From the NCBI GenBank assembly GCA_018873225.1, contig JAEILZ010000009.1, positions 425,501 through 489,500 on the forward strand: a DNA stretch of 64,000 nucleotides, given 5' to 3'. A model generated the notes under the pieces. That model saw only the letters and a list, made by a program, of their open reading frames with translations, ran no database searches and was not told the origin of the DNA. Within the stretch, counting starts at the first letter, position 1. Every line of letters starts with the position of its first letter. Origin of the DNA: [Phialemoniopsis] sp. UDSM-2020 (lineage: Eukaryota; Ascomycota; Sordariomycetes; Thyridiales; Thyridiaceae). Below are positions 1 through 11,208 of the stretch, one piece after another. The translations under genes were made by a program, and so were the position numbers.

Positions 1-230
1 CTATGCGAAGTTGAGGCTAGAAAGAATTATGAGGTCCTCCTTCCCCACACTGGTTAGCTTGGTTTTCCTACCACCACTCACTCTTACTTACACAAACTTT
101 ACAAATAACACCTGGCTTTTGTATACACAAACAACCAGTGTCAGCAAGTATTTGAGCAATAATACATCCAGTTACAGCTACGTTAAGACTACCAGCATAT
201 GTTGCGCATGGATTCGGTGGCGCATTGGAT

Positions 231-1868
231 CTATGGAGAAGACTGCGGTTGAACAACCTCCGCATCTGGTCTTGGGGCATTCTCTCGTCGGATCTGCCAC
301 AGAGACACAGGATGTACCACTTGCTGCGAAAGCTTCAAGTAGTGAATAGCATCGCCGTGAGATCGAATAAGCTCCTTGTCGACGGGCTCATACTCGAGAA
401 CGCGAAGTTTCTTACCAGCCCATCTTAAGGCGACGAGAGCCTTCCAAGCCTCCACAACACGGCTACTCAGACTCAACTCCCACGTCCCCCTCCAGGCAAT
501 AGTTGCTTCTCCGGAGCCCTTGCGCGCGGAGAAACAAAAGGCGCCTGCCAGACCCTCTCTGCCGTTCCACAGGTCCATAGTCTCGAGCCTTGGCATCTTC
601 AGGGCCGTCTTGGCCGCATTCACGAGCATGCTGTCGATGCGCTTAGTAGACTCGGCCGTCGGGACAAGCAAGTTGGAAGTCAGGCTCAAAGAACGCAACT
701 TCTCCCACCTCCATGGGGACGGCATCCAGTGTTCTGCGTCGTCGTCCTCTCCGTCCCCCTCTTCTTCTGGGGGATCCCCGAGGGTTGCTGCGAAGAAGTA
801 CTGGGCTTCGACCATGAACGAGGCAGAGAGCTGTTCGAAATGGCGACTATGGGATGCTATATTGCCGGCCACGACAATCACGTCTTCGCGCTTACGCTTT
901 GGAATCTCCAGACGTGTAGTAATGTATCCAGGGAGATGATCCTCAAAAATGACCATTCTTTTGAGCTTTTGCGAACGGAGGAAATCTGGTTGTGCAAGAT
1001 GTTCTGTCCATGTCGTTCCTGTTAGTCTTTTTGTGTTGTCCAGGAGTATCTTTGGGTTCTTACCGTATTGAAGCCTTTCATCTCTGACGTTCCAGTCCTG
1101 CCAATTCTCAAAGTATATCTCCTCTAGACGAGGAAAAATCAAGAACATGGCTTCCACAGATGCTATATACCATCTACGCCGAGTCTGCCGGCGTAGGAAG
1201 AGGCCGGTGAAAGCTGTGATTTTGGGCAGCTGGTCCAGACTTACTAGCGGATCCCAGTAATGGCGCAGGATACTCTCTGCGCGTGTGCGAGCAAGTGAGC
1301 AGCGTACCAGCTGTTTGTTCGTCGGGCCCTCTCGTGAGCGCAGAAGACATTGCTGATCTGAGTTAGGACTTTCTGCTGCATGTAGCAGAGCCTTATCGTC
1401 TGGCACAACGTCCGCTGGCAAGTGAGCTTGCCGAGGATCATGCTCCACGTCGCTGGGGGAATAGACACTCAGGTCAAGCCACCGCATCCTGCCTTGGCTA
1501 GGCGCGTCCCACTCGCTGAGGGCAGCGAACAGTGCTATCAGTGCATTCGTCGTAGTGTCAATGTTGAGCTTCCGCTCCTCGCAGGTCTCCGGACAGCCGC
1601 ATTGGGAACAGTCGTAGGTCGGCAACTCTATACAGACCCAGATGTATTCGACGAGGGGCCTGTGTCGTGGTGCCACGCGGCTCAGGCCGCCCACATGCGT
1701 TTGTTTCACATGGATCCGGCGTAGGGCTTTCTTCTCGATGGCCGCCTGCCATTCTCGACAGACCACTGTGTAGGGGAGGGCCGTGTGTCCGCTCTGGGCC
1801 AAGGAGTCCAGGACCATATCGCGCAGCTCCTGAGGCAACCGCCGCCAGGGCAAGGGGTTGGTTTCCAT
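231..1868 (-). CDS. F-box domain protein, hypothetical
   Basis: Single-exon ORF of 545 codons starting at a true ATG (complement of 1866-1868) and ending in TAG. Residues about 5-45 (WRRLPQELRDMVLDSL followed by VCREWQAAIEKK) look like the F-box found at the start of many Pezizomycotina proteins, which in characterised members docks on Skp1 in SCF ubiquitin ligases. The rest has no domain I can name: a Cys-rich patch (CSQCGCPETCEE) near residue 85, an acidic stretch (EEEGDGEDDD) near residue 370, and scattered Leu/Trp-rich segments that could be degenerate leucine-rich repeats. Proteins of this layout are a very large, fast-evolving fungal family, so the substrate cannot be inferred. Nothing suggests a missing exon: the frame is open throughout and the C-terminus ends cleanly. 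The F-box assignment rests on motif resemblance only. Confidence 0.75.
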   Translation of the reverse strand: METNPLPWRRLPQELRDMVLDSLAQSGHTALPYTVVCREWQAAIEKKALRRIHVKQTHVGGLSRVAPRHRPLVEYIWVCIELPTYDCSQCGCPETCEERKLNIDTTTNALIALFAALSEWDAPSQGRMRWLDLSVYSPSDVEHDPRQAHLPADVVPDDKALLHAAESPNSDQQCLLRSREGPTNKQLVRCSLARTRAESILRHYWDPLVSLDQLPKITAFTGLFLRRQTRRRWYIASVEAMFLIFPRLEEIYFENWQDWNVRDERLQYGKNPKILLDNTKRLTGTTWTEHLAQPDFLRSQKLKRMVIFEDHLPGYITTRLEIPKRKREDVIVVAGNIASHSRHFEQLSASFMVEAQYFFAATLGDPPEEEGDGEDDDAEHWMPSPWRWEKLRSLSLTSNLLVPTAESTKRIDSMLVNAAKTALKMPRLETMDLWNGREGLAGAFCFSARKGSGEATIAWRGTWELSLSSRVVEAWKALVALRWAGKKLRVLEYEPVDKELIRSHGDAIHYLKLSQQVVHPVSLWQIRRENAPRPDAEVVQPQSSP

Positions 1869-2483
1869 TGCCGATGTCTTTCCACTGTGTGAATTGCTAC
1901 GCTTGAATGGGGAGAGAGAGGAGAAATGAAGACGACTAGATGTGAGATTATATGCTCGTAGTAGAGAGTAAGACTAGCAAAACAACAGGAGTGTTTTCCG
2001 GAAGACAGCACATTGTCCGGACAAGGGAGTAGCCAAGGTTGAAATATCAACCATGGTTGTGATGAAGCCCTCCAGCCACCATCAACCAGAGACTGTCTCC
2101 TATCTAAGTCCTGCGCAAGGAAGTCACTCACTCAAATCAGCTCATCCGCGAAGTCAGTGATTAGAAGATAGATATGTATGGATTCTCAATACTTGTTGTA
2201 TGTCACCACTCTCCCCCTTCATCTCCTGTAAACTAACCACCTTTCATAAAAATCATGAGCCAAATAAAGAGATACTACTATGGTGTAACATAAGGAGGGT
2301 ATTTAGCTAATTTCAAACAGAAAGGACTTTGCTCTCACCATCCTACATGACAATCCGTCCCGGCAGGCATGCCACCTCGGAGTCTTCCCTTCCCCCCTTG
2401 ACGCTGATGCAGTTCAGAACGCACAAACAAGAAAAAAAGCAATCGAGTACAAATACACCCAAGAGGGGATGATTTCTTGATTA
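1869..2483. other. Intergenic spacer: F-box promoter and FLC 3' region
   Basis: Both flanking genes run leftward, so this 615-bp stretch must hold the promoter and leader of the F-box gene and the 3' untranslated region of the FLC-like gene. I see no ORF, RNA gene or repeat in it. Confidence 0.6.
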
Positions 2484-4964
2484 TTAATACCCCCCTCTTG
2501 ACGGCGCCCTGTATCCATTGTTGTACGCCCCAGGCATGTGGTAGCTCTGGTAACTCCGCTGCGAGTACCCGCTGCTGGACCGGTTGTGCCCGTACGCACC
2601 GGGACCACCCACATTGGGCAGCGTGGGCTGCCGCCCGGGCGCCGCGGCGTTGGCCATGAGCGAGTCGCTCGCCCTGTCGCCGCCGCCCACGGGCGTCCCC
2701 GGCGTGAGCGGCCGGTACGGCGAGGCGGTCCCTGTGGCCGGCCTGCTGTACGGGTTGGCGGGCTCGACGCCCAGGTAGCGGTCGGGCGAGGCGTCGCGCA
2801 CGAGGCTCGCCTTCTCGTCGGGCTGGGCGGCCGTCGTGGCGATGGAGAAGAGCGTCGTCTTCTCGGCGGGGCGGTCGAGGAGGAGCGAGTTGCGGGCGTC
2901 GAGCGGGGTGAGGTTGTCCGTCTCGCGGCGTTTCTCTGCGGGGTCGAGGTGTTAGTACGACTGTGAACATTTCTGATGACAAGTGAGAGAAAAGCAATGA
3001 CTTACCCATCTCCTTCCTGCGCTTGCGGTGCGGGTTCTCCTTGCAGCAGGCGTTGATGGCGTTCCACGCGATGAGGATGGCCAGCACGCCCGTCAGCGTC
3101 GACTGGATGGCGATGAGCACGACGCCCGTGACCGTCTGCGTCGTCTGCGTGATGCCAAACTCCTCGACGAAGACGAGGATGCAGACGATCGACAGCACGC
3201 GCACGACCTGGATGATGATGTTGATGACATTGCCCGACTTGCGCTCGTAAGGGCGGCTCCACAGCAGCATGATGAACATGAGCCCCTCGATGACGAGCAT
3301 GGCGATCGTCTGCACCATGCCGTGGCCGTCGCCGACGGCGAGCGCGACGCCCTTGGCGAACATGTAGACGATGGTCGGCACGAAGACCCACCAGTACGAC
3401 TTGCGGTACGACTCGTAGAACAGGCTGTACTTGACCCAGATCTGCTTGTCCTCGTAGAGGCCGCTGGTGTCGCCCTCGCGCAGCTTGAGCTTGCGGGCCG
3501 TGTACCAGATCTTGAAGGAGAAGAAGGCGAGGATGGCGGTGAAGATGGCGAGCGTGATGCCGGCGAGGGTCTGCGCGGCCCAGCTGTCGCCGTGGGTGAA
3601 CTGGAAGATGCAGTAGAGCACCCAGATGCCGTAGAGCAGCAGGATGAGCGAGGTGATGGAGCGCGCGATGGAGCCCCAGTAGTGCTTGCGGAAGCCGGCG
3701 AGCGACTTGGGGAAGTTGCCAAACATGGCCCAGGCCTCGAGGATGACCTTGAGCAGCAGGATGCCGACGGCGATGGCGGCGATGACGATGGCCACGACGA
3801 GCAGCACCGTCATGAAGGTGTTGCTCGACGGGATGCTGAGCTCGTTGACGTAGGCCTGGATGCCGTTGACGGCGGTGCGGATGCTGTTGGTGGTGCTGTC
3901 GGTGTCGGTCGAGTTGGACGAGTCGATGGCGTCGGTGCTGGTCACGATCTGACGCTTGGCCAGGGTCTCAAACATGTGAAACGCGCGCTTGGCCTTGAGA
4001 ATGCTGCTGTCGGGCGTGTTGGAAGAGCCGTCCGGGAAGACAAGAGTAGCGTTGCGGAGGAACTGGACACTGTCCCCAGTCAGATTGCCGCCAGTCGCAG
4101 CGCGGAAGTCGTCGATGGCGACCTGGAGCTGCGTCCAGGGGATCAGGCCGGTCGAGAAAGCAAAGTTCTTGGTGAAGCTTCGGTAGACAGAGGGGTAGTT
4201 GACGGAGAGCATGCCGTTCATGGCCATGCCCTGGAACCATCCAAAGACCTCCATGAAGCTGGGACTGACGGTGCCCATCCCGGCAGATGCGGTGCTACCA
4301 CCGAGCGCTCCAGTACCACCAGCAACGGCCGCACCCACTGCGGTGACACCACTCATCACCAGAGCGGCGCCCGCAACACCAGCGGCAATGTAGGACACGG
4401 CAGGGATGCTGATGGTCTTGCCATTGGAGACCGTGGACTGGATACAGGCCACATTGTCACCGGAATCCTTGGAGATCAGCTGTAAAGTTGCCATGGCCGC
4501 AATGTCGGGAATCTGGAAAGCAATTGCGGGGACCAGGTCCGCAAACTCGGGAGGTATGGCTTGCGTGCCTCGAGCGCTGAAGTTGCTTGCGGGGACTATA
4601 CTGGTATTAGTTGATCTATCTCATAACAGTACTTGCCTAAGGGGAGCATACCTGGGCAGAGCTGCTGGACAAAGGTGCCCGAATCGCAAGGGTCAAAAGT
4701 GTTAGAGTAGACCTGGTTGCCGTACGCCGTGACGTTCAAGACGGCCGTGACATTCTGGACCTTGGTGCTGAACCCAGCAACGTCGAAAGTCACCGTCTTG
4801 TTGTCATTGTTGTACTTGATATCCACCTTCTTGACCTGGATCTCGGCATTCTCTCCACAGCTGCTGAAGCCCGTCGTCTGGAGGATATCGGTCGCCCTAA
4901 CCACGCCTGCACATGCTGCTGCCACCAACAAAACCCTCTTAAGGAAACCAGACTGCCTGGTCAT
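2484..4964 (-). CDS. FLC/TRP-like multi-pass membrane protein with ML-like lumenal domain
   Basis: Three exons: 4964-4652, 4595-3006 and 2935-2484, giving 784 aa. Intron 1 (4651-4596) is GTATGC...TAG with CTAATAC; intron 2 (3005-2936) is GTAAG...CAG with TACTAAC; phases match at both. The start is the ATG at 4964; the codon nine bases upstream in the same frame is TTG. Residues 1-23 form a signal peptide (basic, then LLVAAACAGVV). An ML-like cysteine-containing lumenal domain follows (about 25-160). After a linker come some seven to nine hydrophobic segments (for example VLLVVAIVIAAIAVGILLL, about 365, and LILLLYGIWVLYCIFQF). The C-tail is Ser/Pro/Arg-rich and ends SRGGY. This order is that of the fungal Flc/Pkd2 family, members of which act in FAD import to the ER lumen, calcium homeostasis and cell-wall integrity. 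I infer membrane function but not which paralogue. Reading through intron 2 would give a false C-terminus ending near 2335. Confidence 0.9.
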
Positions 4965-7764
4965 TTCCTCCAACCGTAATTAACCTGCCGAGGAGGTTTG
5001 CAAAGAGAAAAAAAAATGAATAGTAGAATTAGACAAGTTGTCGGTTTCGGAGTGTCGATCCTGGTGATACGGGGTCAAGGACAACCGGCACCTCCTGTGA
5101 CCTTTTCGCTCGAAAGCCTGCTCTGCGCCTCTGCTTTCCTCTTAATATGCCGTCGAGCTCTGTACGTGAATCACTTTGATGTTCTGGAGGCCTGCGGCTG
5201 AGACTGGTGGTGTCGTCGTGGCGTTATAAAGCGGGGAAGAACAAAGAAACTCTCGAGACCGGTCGACAAACAATCGAAGAAGGCGGACAGACTAACGAAA
5301 AAGAAGAGACAACGAAAAGGCTGTGCTGGTGTGGAAAGAAAGTAAAATGGCCGAGGATCAACCTGGAACGAATGGAAAAGGGCAACAAGTTGCCCGTGTC
5401 GGGAAGAGACGATGCTTCTTGGGCGGCGCTCTCACTCTTGTCCCTCTAGAGAAGTGTAGAGTTGAAGGAGATCAACTTGATCACGAAGATGGGAGGACAG
5501 AGAGGGCAGAAAGAGGAAAAGAGAAAGCCAGAGACGACCAGGGGGGTGTCCTGCAAAGGGAAAGGCCTTGGCTAAGAACGAAAATAGGCCAGGGTCACAA
5601 GAAGAGAAGAGACGACCAGCGCATAGATGAAACAGAGTGAAGAACTGGAATGTGACGATACGCAGTACCGATGGTGTGGCCCCCCCTCGTTGAAGAACGT
5701 AGTGGTAGATCGAGAGCAACCAGATCCAAAGAACTTTCTTTTTTCTGCGCCTTCACCAAGATGGACGAGCCAGGGCCCCAGGGAGGCTCGACAAGATGCG
5801 ACACGAGCCAAGCCGGGGTGCCCAAAGCAGATGCATTTACCGTCGAGGAGGTTCTCCCTGGTGAGGCATCGGCCCCTTGATTGGCGGATGCCGGGGTAGC
5901 TCCAGCCAGCCCCTGGTCTGACATGCTTTTGCCAACCTCACATCCGTCTATCAGGTGGGCTGGAGAAAGCCTACATGGGCGTATCGGCGGCGACCGACTG
6001 CTGTATTGGTGGCCATCACACTGGAGGCCTGGGGGAGCAATGGCGGTGATGGTGGTGGTCAAACTGCAAGAGGGTTCGATGTATTGCTGCACGCCATGCG
6101 GGCCAGCCGAGTCGAGAAGGGGGAAGAGAGTGTGCCACGAACCACTCGACAGACGCATCTGAAACAGCTTCGCTGCCAGAAGATGGAGGCTGAGCCTATG
6201 GCGTCCCATGACAACACCCCCAGTCCTCTGGGTCCCCCCACCATCAGGACCTCATTCCAGTCGTTCAGGTCTGGTGGCCAAGGAATCATTGGGTGCGGGA
6301 ACCCCGTTTGACCACGACCTACCCACCCTAGCGGCTGAGACCAGGGTGCCAGAAATGGCGTGGGACGGACTGGACCAGGGGTGATCGACCTGCCCTGGCT
6401 ATTTTTGAAACCACCATTGTTGCCATTGCAAGCGCGAGAGTCAAAAAGAAAGAACTGTCAATCGCGCCGTACCTAGAAATGGAAGCTATCTCAGCGGTTA
6501 GTACGGAAGGAAGAAATTCGAGAGAAGACAGCCAAGAAAGGCTATTTTATTCTGTGATATTTTAGTAGCTCATTGCAAACATCTCCACGATACTCTCCTT
6601 CCTTGCAGAACTAACATGCTGATAGAAAGTCAATAATCAATCGGCTCGTGATAATCAGGGATTTGCCGAAGGGAGATGATCACCAGGCTATACCACATAA
6701 TTGACCCGACTATTAGGCACTCATTCATTGACATATTCAAGGCGGGCGGCGATGGTGACCAAGGTGCGATACGATCCGTGCATTGCAAACCAGAAATAGG
6801 CTTTGTCTGTATCCATAGATCTGAGTGATGGTCCGCTCAATACCACCCAGCAAGGCCATCGCGCACATGCCATCATCTGCACTGAGAGGGGTAAGGCGTT
6901 GTGTGGAAGTGACTGATCAAGTCCCCGGGGACTTGCCTCTCCGGATCCCACGCGAGGTCACTGCGCCCTCCTCTCGTAGAATCAGCTGTCAGTTAGGCAT
7001 CGTCGGGTCCAAAGGCGAGCCTCAGTGCTACTCAGAAAGTGATGGACCGGCTGCTTTGGTTTTTCACTTGAGGGATCTCCTCCAATATTGCTGAACCTGA
7101 TCATCATCCAGGATATGGCCCGTACTCGGCTGCTACCACCCGTTGACCCTTGCAAAGAGCCCATGTTTATCGCGTCAATGCATCACAAATACCCAGCGGG
7201 TGGCGACCCACCAAGACCTTGCGCATGAGCCGACCGCATGGCTACGGGCCCGTAAAATAAGATTGCCCGTGTTGGCACAATCATGGGACATATCATTTGT
7301 TATCGTGCCTTCAACAAGGTCGTCTTCATTGCCAGTAGAGCCGCGTTCAGTAGAGAAGTGAGATAAGTCATGAGAAGGTCTATATTGAGAAAGCTGGCTG
7401 GATGACCGAATAGAATAGAAGAAAAAAGCCCGCCTCCGTTTTCATAGGTTTTGCGCCTGTGTTTTCAGACGCAAGCCGTTCATGTACATTTCTCCGTCAT
7501 ATGCTCATAAGTCTGCGCGGTGGGAGTGTAGAAACTCCGCCCTGTGCGAGACATCGTAGTGTGTGTCGAGTGCCCTCGAAAAGTAAAGGAGTGTTACCGA
7601 CCCAGACTGCAGTTGCCGTATCAAGAGAGAAAGGAAACCAAAGAAAACAGGCCAAGGTATCCCGGGACCGTGAAATATATACATGAAGGTTGTAGCGCGG
7701 GTTGCGCAACTACTGGGAGGAATGACGTGGAAATCGCAAGTACGGTCCACTAAGGATATCCCGC
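4965..7764. other. Intergenic spacer upstream of the FLC-like gene
   Basis: 2.8 kb between two leftward genes. The first 700 bp are strongly pyrimidine-rich on the minus strand (purine-rich on plus, about 5220-5600), as is usual for promoters and leaders of fungal genes, fitting the FLC-like gene. The largest ORF (complement 5595-6209, 204 codons) has no recognisable domain, low complexity and no codon pattern like its neighbours; I treat it as chance. No RNA gene or mobile element seen. Confidence 0.55.
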
Positions 7765-10700
7765 TCATTGCGGGTAGAACTGTGAGCCCCCTTGGTGAGG
7801 AGAGTGGGACTGGTGAGAAAATGGTGATACCGAGCCCTGAGACATGTAGTGCTGGTCTACACCGGCACTGGACGGGTCCATCATATTGTTGTACTGTATC
7901 TGATGGGGAGAGGTATTCTGAAGTCCGAGAGCATTCATGGGGAGATCCGGGAAGGGTTCGACATTGGACGCCATGGGCATAAAGTGCCCTGTATCGCCGC
8001 CCATATAGGGAGCGGTGGTGACAGGTATGCCAGGCATGGTCGCGAAAGTTTGCTGGGTGGCGAAACCCGGGTTCACGGGGTGACCAGCAACCATCGACGT
8101 ATCGATGTTTGGCATGTGATGGGGAAGGCCATCGAATTGGTTACCAAAGTACTGCTGAGGGTATGGCGCAGCGTACTGCTGTGGCCTCATGAAGGGTGGA
8201 CCATGTTGGTGGGGATACGCTGTGTGCATCGGGTTGGGTGCCTGGGCGAACGTGGACGGATTGGTGCTTGGGAAAGGGAGCGGCTCCGACTTGACGGGCG
8301 TCACAACGAAATTGCGCGGCGGCGGCTCCTGGACCGGACTGATCAGAGTGTCCGCATCCAGCTCCTTGCGGGCGACGAGCCGCAGAATCGGCAGGCTGAG
8401 CTGTTCCATGTGTTTGGCCAGATGCACAGTCAACTTCTTCCAGGTAGTGAAGGTGTTTCCACAGAAACGGCAGGGCTCTTCCTGCGGCAGCTTCTTGGTC
8501 TCCTGGTGGCAGCTCTCGACCTTGATCCAGGTCGGGTCATTGCCTCCGGCACGCTTGATCGCAGCCTTTGTCTTGACCTTGGGCTCCGGGAACTTGTGCT
8601 CGCGAACGAGATGCTGGAGGAAGTTGTCACGCCGGTAGCAGACGTGTCGGCAGTCCTCAACATCACACGTCCACCATTCGAGGTGACGGTGGCCCTCGTT
8701 CTCATGACGGACCCAATCAGCTTTTCGCTTGAAGATCTTGTTTTCTCGGCACTTCTCCCATGTGCATGTGAAGGGCTGAACGTCTTCATGGACATGCTTG
8801 GTCCAGTCCGAGGGCTTTTGGAACTTCTTTGCCTGGAAGCAGAGCTGGCACTCGAATTCGGCAGGCAGGGACTGAGTCGGTGGCATAGGAATGTTCGCCG
8901 GGAAGCTCTCCGGCGCGATAGCGCCCTCCAAGGGAGAATTATCATCATCGGACCCATCCAAGGGATCCACGCCACGAGAGTCATTCTTGTTGTCGAGTCG
9001 ATTCGCAGATCCCCCAAGCTCCATGCACATAGTGCCGCAAGCGCAACTCCTGGTCTGGACATGGCCCAGATGCTTGACACGGGCGCCGCACAGGAGCTTA
9101 TACCGCTGTTGCTGCTGGTACATGATTCGCTCGACAAGGTACTTGTTCATGTCCTTGAGCTTCGGGTTGCACTTGAGGATGTGTTGTTTGAATCCTTCCA
9201 GGTTGGGGGTGATATCATCAATCAGCTCGATGGTCTCAGACTTCATTTCCGCTTCGTCAAAGCCATCATCATCTTCATCATCGTCATCTTCTGCCTCTGG
9301 CATGGAGGTCGTCTTCGCTAACTGAGCAACCGGAGGACCGCCCGTCTTCTTCCACATGTCAACCAGGTTGGAATGGTTGGGCAAGTCCGACTTGCTTCGT
9401 GGACGCCGAATGCTTGCAACTCTCAAGGAGAATGGGCTCTTGGGAGATGTGACGGGAGGAGAAGTCACAGGAGGGGTGGTGCTAATAGAACCGCTACGTG
9501 CGTGGGTCGTGCCAATGGACGCCACTTGCTGGCTCATTGACAGGAAGGCCGTATTGATACTTGGCGGTTGCTGTTTCCTTGTCCAATTTGAAGTCTGGCC
9601 AGGCGGTGCGAGGCTATCCCTACTCTCGCGGCGGTCGCCGGCCGAATCTGGACTGCTGGAAGTCTCATCTTCTTCGACAGGGACCCCTCGTGTGCGCTTG
9701 CGCAATTGGCTGACGCTTGGCTTGCGCATACGAGAGCGAATCTCCTGGAGAATGCTTGGCCGCCTCGATGTCTCATTGCGACTAATAGACAGCTTTTTGA
9801 GAAAGTTGCCGCTCATGACTCCATCGTAGTCTGCAATGCTGGGAAGGCTGCGGCGCCGGGTACCCCAAGTTGCAGCTCTGGATAAGATGGAGTCGTTGTC
9901 GCGACACATCCTCTCAAATTTACTCATAGCCTCTGCGGAGGTTTGCGGTTGACGACGAGCTTGGTCAGGGCGGAAAATGTTGAACACAGTCGGCGAATCA
10001 GTCCAAGGACGACTTTCACGCATGATCTCCAAGTCCTCCTCAGTCACTTGACCACCTTGCTCGACATAATAACTCCGTCCTGGCTGGTGGACATTTTCAG
10101 TCTGGTCCCCGGTCGCAATCTCTCGGTCAGAGACACCTTCGGCCTTAGGCTGCCCATCGCGCTGCACAAGGCCTGGATTCTGGGGCTCTTCAGCCTCATC
10201 TGGATGAGACAGCCAGTCACTAACATCCTGGTTTCTCTCTTGAGATTCGCGATTTGCAGCCAGTTCGTTGGCACTTGGCATCTCTCCTGCAGGACGACTG
10301 GTAGGATCCAAGCCCCGATGTCCAGTCGCAGTGTGCGGCTTCCACTGGCCATCAACGTCTCGCGCAGCACCTCCGTGCAAATCACTTTGAGCACTGGAGG
10401 GAATTGTACTGTCGTCGAGGCTATAGCCAGCTCGGACGGTGGTAGGGCTACCATTGTCAGAGTGGAAGGCCGGGGCAATGTCTGTTTCAGGCCCAGCACC
10501 GTCACCCCACATCGACACTGTGAGGCGAGGGCTCTGGCACGGCATGGCTGAGACCGGTGGTGCGAGGCCCTCCTCGCTCGAGGGATCACTCCCGGACGTA
10601 TCAGGCGTGATGGAGGTGGTCTGGAGCTTTAGCGACGTGAAGGTCTGCCTTGGTGCCTTGGTCAACTCTTGAGGCGAGATGGACTGCGGAAGGATGTCGG

Positions 10701-11208
10701 GAGCGGTACTGCTAGAGTCCTTTCTCTCATTCGGCGGTGATGTAGTGTGTATGGAAGCGGTCTGGCTGGGGCTCAGAGGATAGTCTTGAGCATCTGCGCT
10801 GTTGGCTGTCTGCGAGGCAGCGGCGTGGTACGATAAGGAGTCACCCAAGTCGCTAGCATAGTTTGGCGAGGGATGATCACTCAGGAATGAAGGTGTGCCA
10901 CCGTCGGCGTTGTTAAAGTCAACACCAAAGAAGGGATCGTCAACGTCGCTGAGATCACTGGACTGGTAGTGCACACTCAGCACGGAGTCCGACCCGGCTG
11001 GAGTTTCCGTGTTGAAGGTGGGTGACGCCGAGCTGCTCTGAGTCTGAGTAGTCGACGAGAAGGGCGAGAGGTTGTGAGATTCAGCAGGAGTATTAGGGTG
11101 GAACTGCTGTTGGAAGCTGTTGGTAGAGTTGTTGCGAGGGTCCTGCATCCGGCCCTTGAGAGAGTCGTCCAGCAACTGGGAGGGATATTGTGTATATAGA
11201 GAGGACAT
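7765..11208 (-). CDS. C2H2 zinc-finger transcription factor, large fungal regulator
   Basis: Intronless 1,147-codon ORF from an ATG at 11208 to a stop at 7765. The first 630 residues are Ser/Thr/Pro/Gln-rich and probably disordered. An acidic run (EDDDDEDDDGFDEAE) lies near 640. Next is a conserved-looking block (FKQHILKCNPKLKDMNKY, about 660-680) and a short Cys cluster (CACGTMC, near 720). Zinc fingers occupy about 785-935: CQLCFQAKKFQKPSDWTKHVH; CTWEKCRENKIFKRKADWVRH; CDVEDCRHVCYRRDNFLQH; and, after a basic linker, CRFCGNTFTTWKKLTVHLAKH. The C-terminal 200 residues are Pro/Gln/Met-rich, a plausible activation region. The architecture fits a DNA-binding regulator in the nucleus, of a type widespread in Pezizomycotina, but I do not recognise a characterised orthologue. 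The gene has long flanking spacers on both sides. Confidence 0.9.
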   Translation of the reverse strand: MSSLYTQYPSQLLDDSLKGRMQDPRNNSTNSFQQQFHPNTPAESHNLSPFSSTTQTQSSSASPTFNTETPAGSDSVLSVHYQSSDLSDVDDPFFGVDFNNADGGTPSFLSDHPSPNYASDLGDSLSYHAAASQTANSADAQDYPLSPSQTASIHTTSPPNERKDSSSTAPDILPQSISPQELTKAPRQTFTSLKLQTTSITPDTSGSDPSSEEGLAPPVSAMPCQSPRLTVSMWGDGAGPETDIAPAFHSDNGSPTTVRAGYSLDDSTIPSSAQSDLHGGAARDVDGQWKPHTATGHRGLDPTSRPAGEMPSANELAANRESQERNQDVSDWLSHPDEAEEPQNPGLVQRDGQPKAEGVSDREIATGDQTENVHQPGRSYYVEQGGQVTEEDLEIMRESRPWTDSPTVFNIFRPDQARRQPQTSAEAMSKFERMCRDNDSILSRAATWGTRRRSLPSIADYDGVMSGNFLKKLSISRNETSRRPSILQEIRSRMRKPSVSQLRKRTRGVPVEEDETSSSPDSAGDRRESRDSLAPPGQTSNWTRKQQPPSINTAFLSMSQQVASIGTTHARSGSISTTPPVTSPPVTSPKSPFSLRVASIRRPRSKSDLPNHSNLVDMWKKTGGPPVAQLAKTTSMPEAEDDDDEDDDGFDEAEMKSETIELIDDITPNLEGFKQHILKCNPKLKDMNKYLVERIMYQQQQRYKLLCGARVKHLGHVQTRSCACGTMCMELGGSANRLDNKNDSRGVDPLDGSDDDNSPLEGAIAPESFPANIPMPPTQSLPAEFECQLCFQAKKFQKPSDWTKHVHEDVQPFTCTWEKCRENKIFKRKADWVRHENEGHRHLEWWTCDVEDCRHVCYRRDNFLQHLVREHKFPEPKVKTKAAIKRAGGNDPTWIKVESCHQETKKLPQEEPCRFCGNTFTTWKKLTVHLAKHMEQLSLPILRLVARKELDADTLISPVQEPPPRNFVVTPVKSEPLPFPSTNPSTFAQAPNPMHTAYPHQHGPPFMRPQQYAAPYPQQYFGNQFDGLPHHMPNIDTSMVAGHPVNPGFATQQTFATMPGIPVTTAPYMGGDTGHFMPMASNVEPFPDLPMNALGLQNTSPHQIQYNNMMDPSSAGVDQHYMSQGSVSPFSHQSHSPHQGGSQFYPQ

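Noticed and set aside
2335..2935. C-terminus of the FLC-like protein read straight through intron 2
   Set aside because: Gives an Arg/Pro/Ala-rich, frame-shifted tail. The splice at 3005/2936 has perfect GTAAG, TACTAAC and CAG signals and yields a sensible tail ending SRGGY.
3028..4485. 485-codon plus-strand ORF opposite the FLC-like gene
   Set aside because: It is the mirror of a GC-rich coding exon, is Asp/Val/Arg/Glu-rich with no domain, and the minus strand carries a well-supported membrane protein.
5595..6209. 204-codon minus-strand ORF upstream of the FLC-like gene
   Set aside because: No domain, no splice partners, low-complexity composition; lies in a promoter region.
7849..9321. 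490-codon plus-strand ORF opposite the C2H2 regulator
   Set aside because: Antisense to the zinc-finger region; no domain and composition explained by the sense codons.
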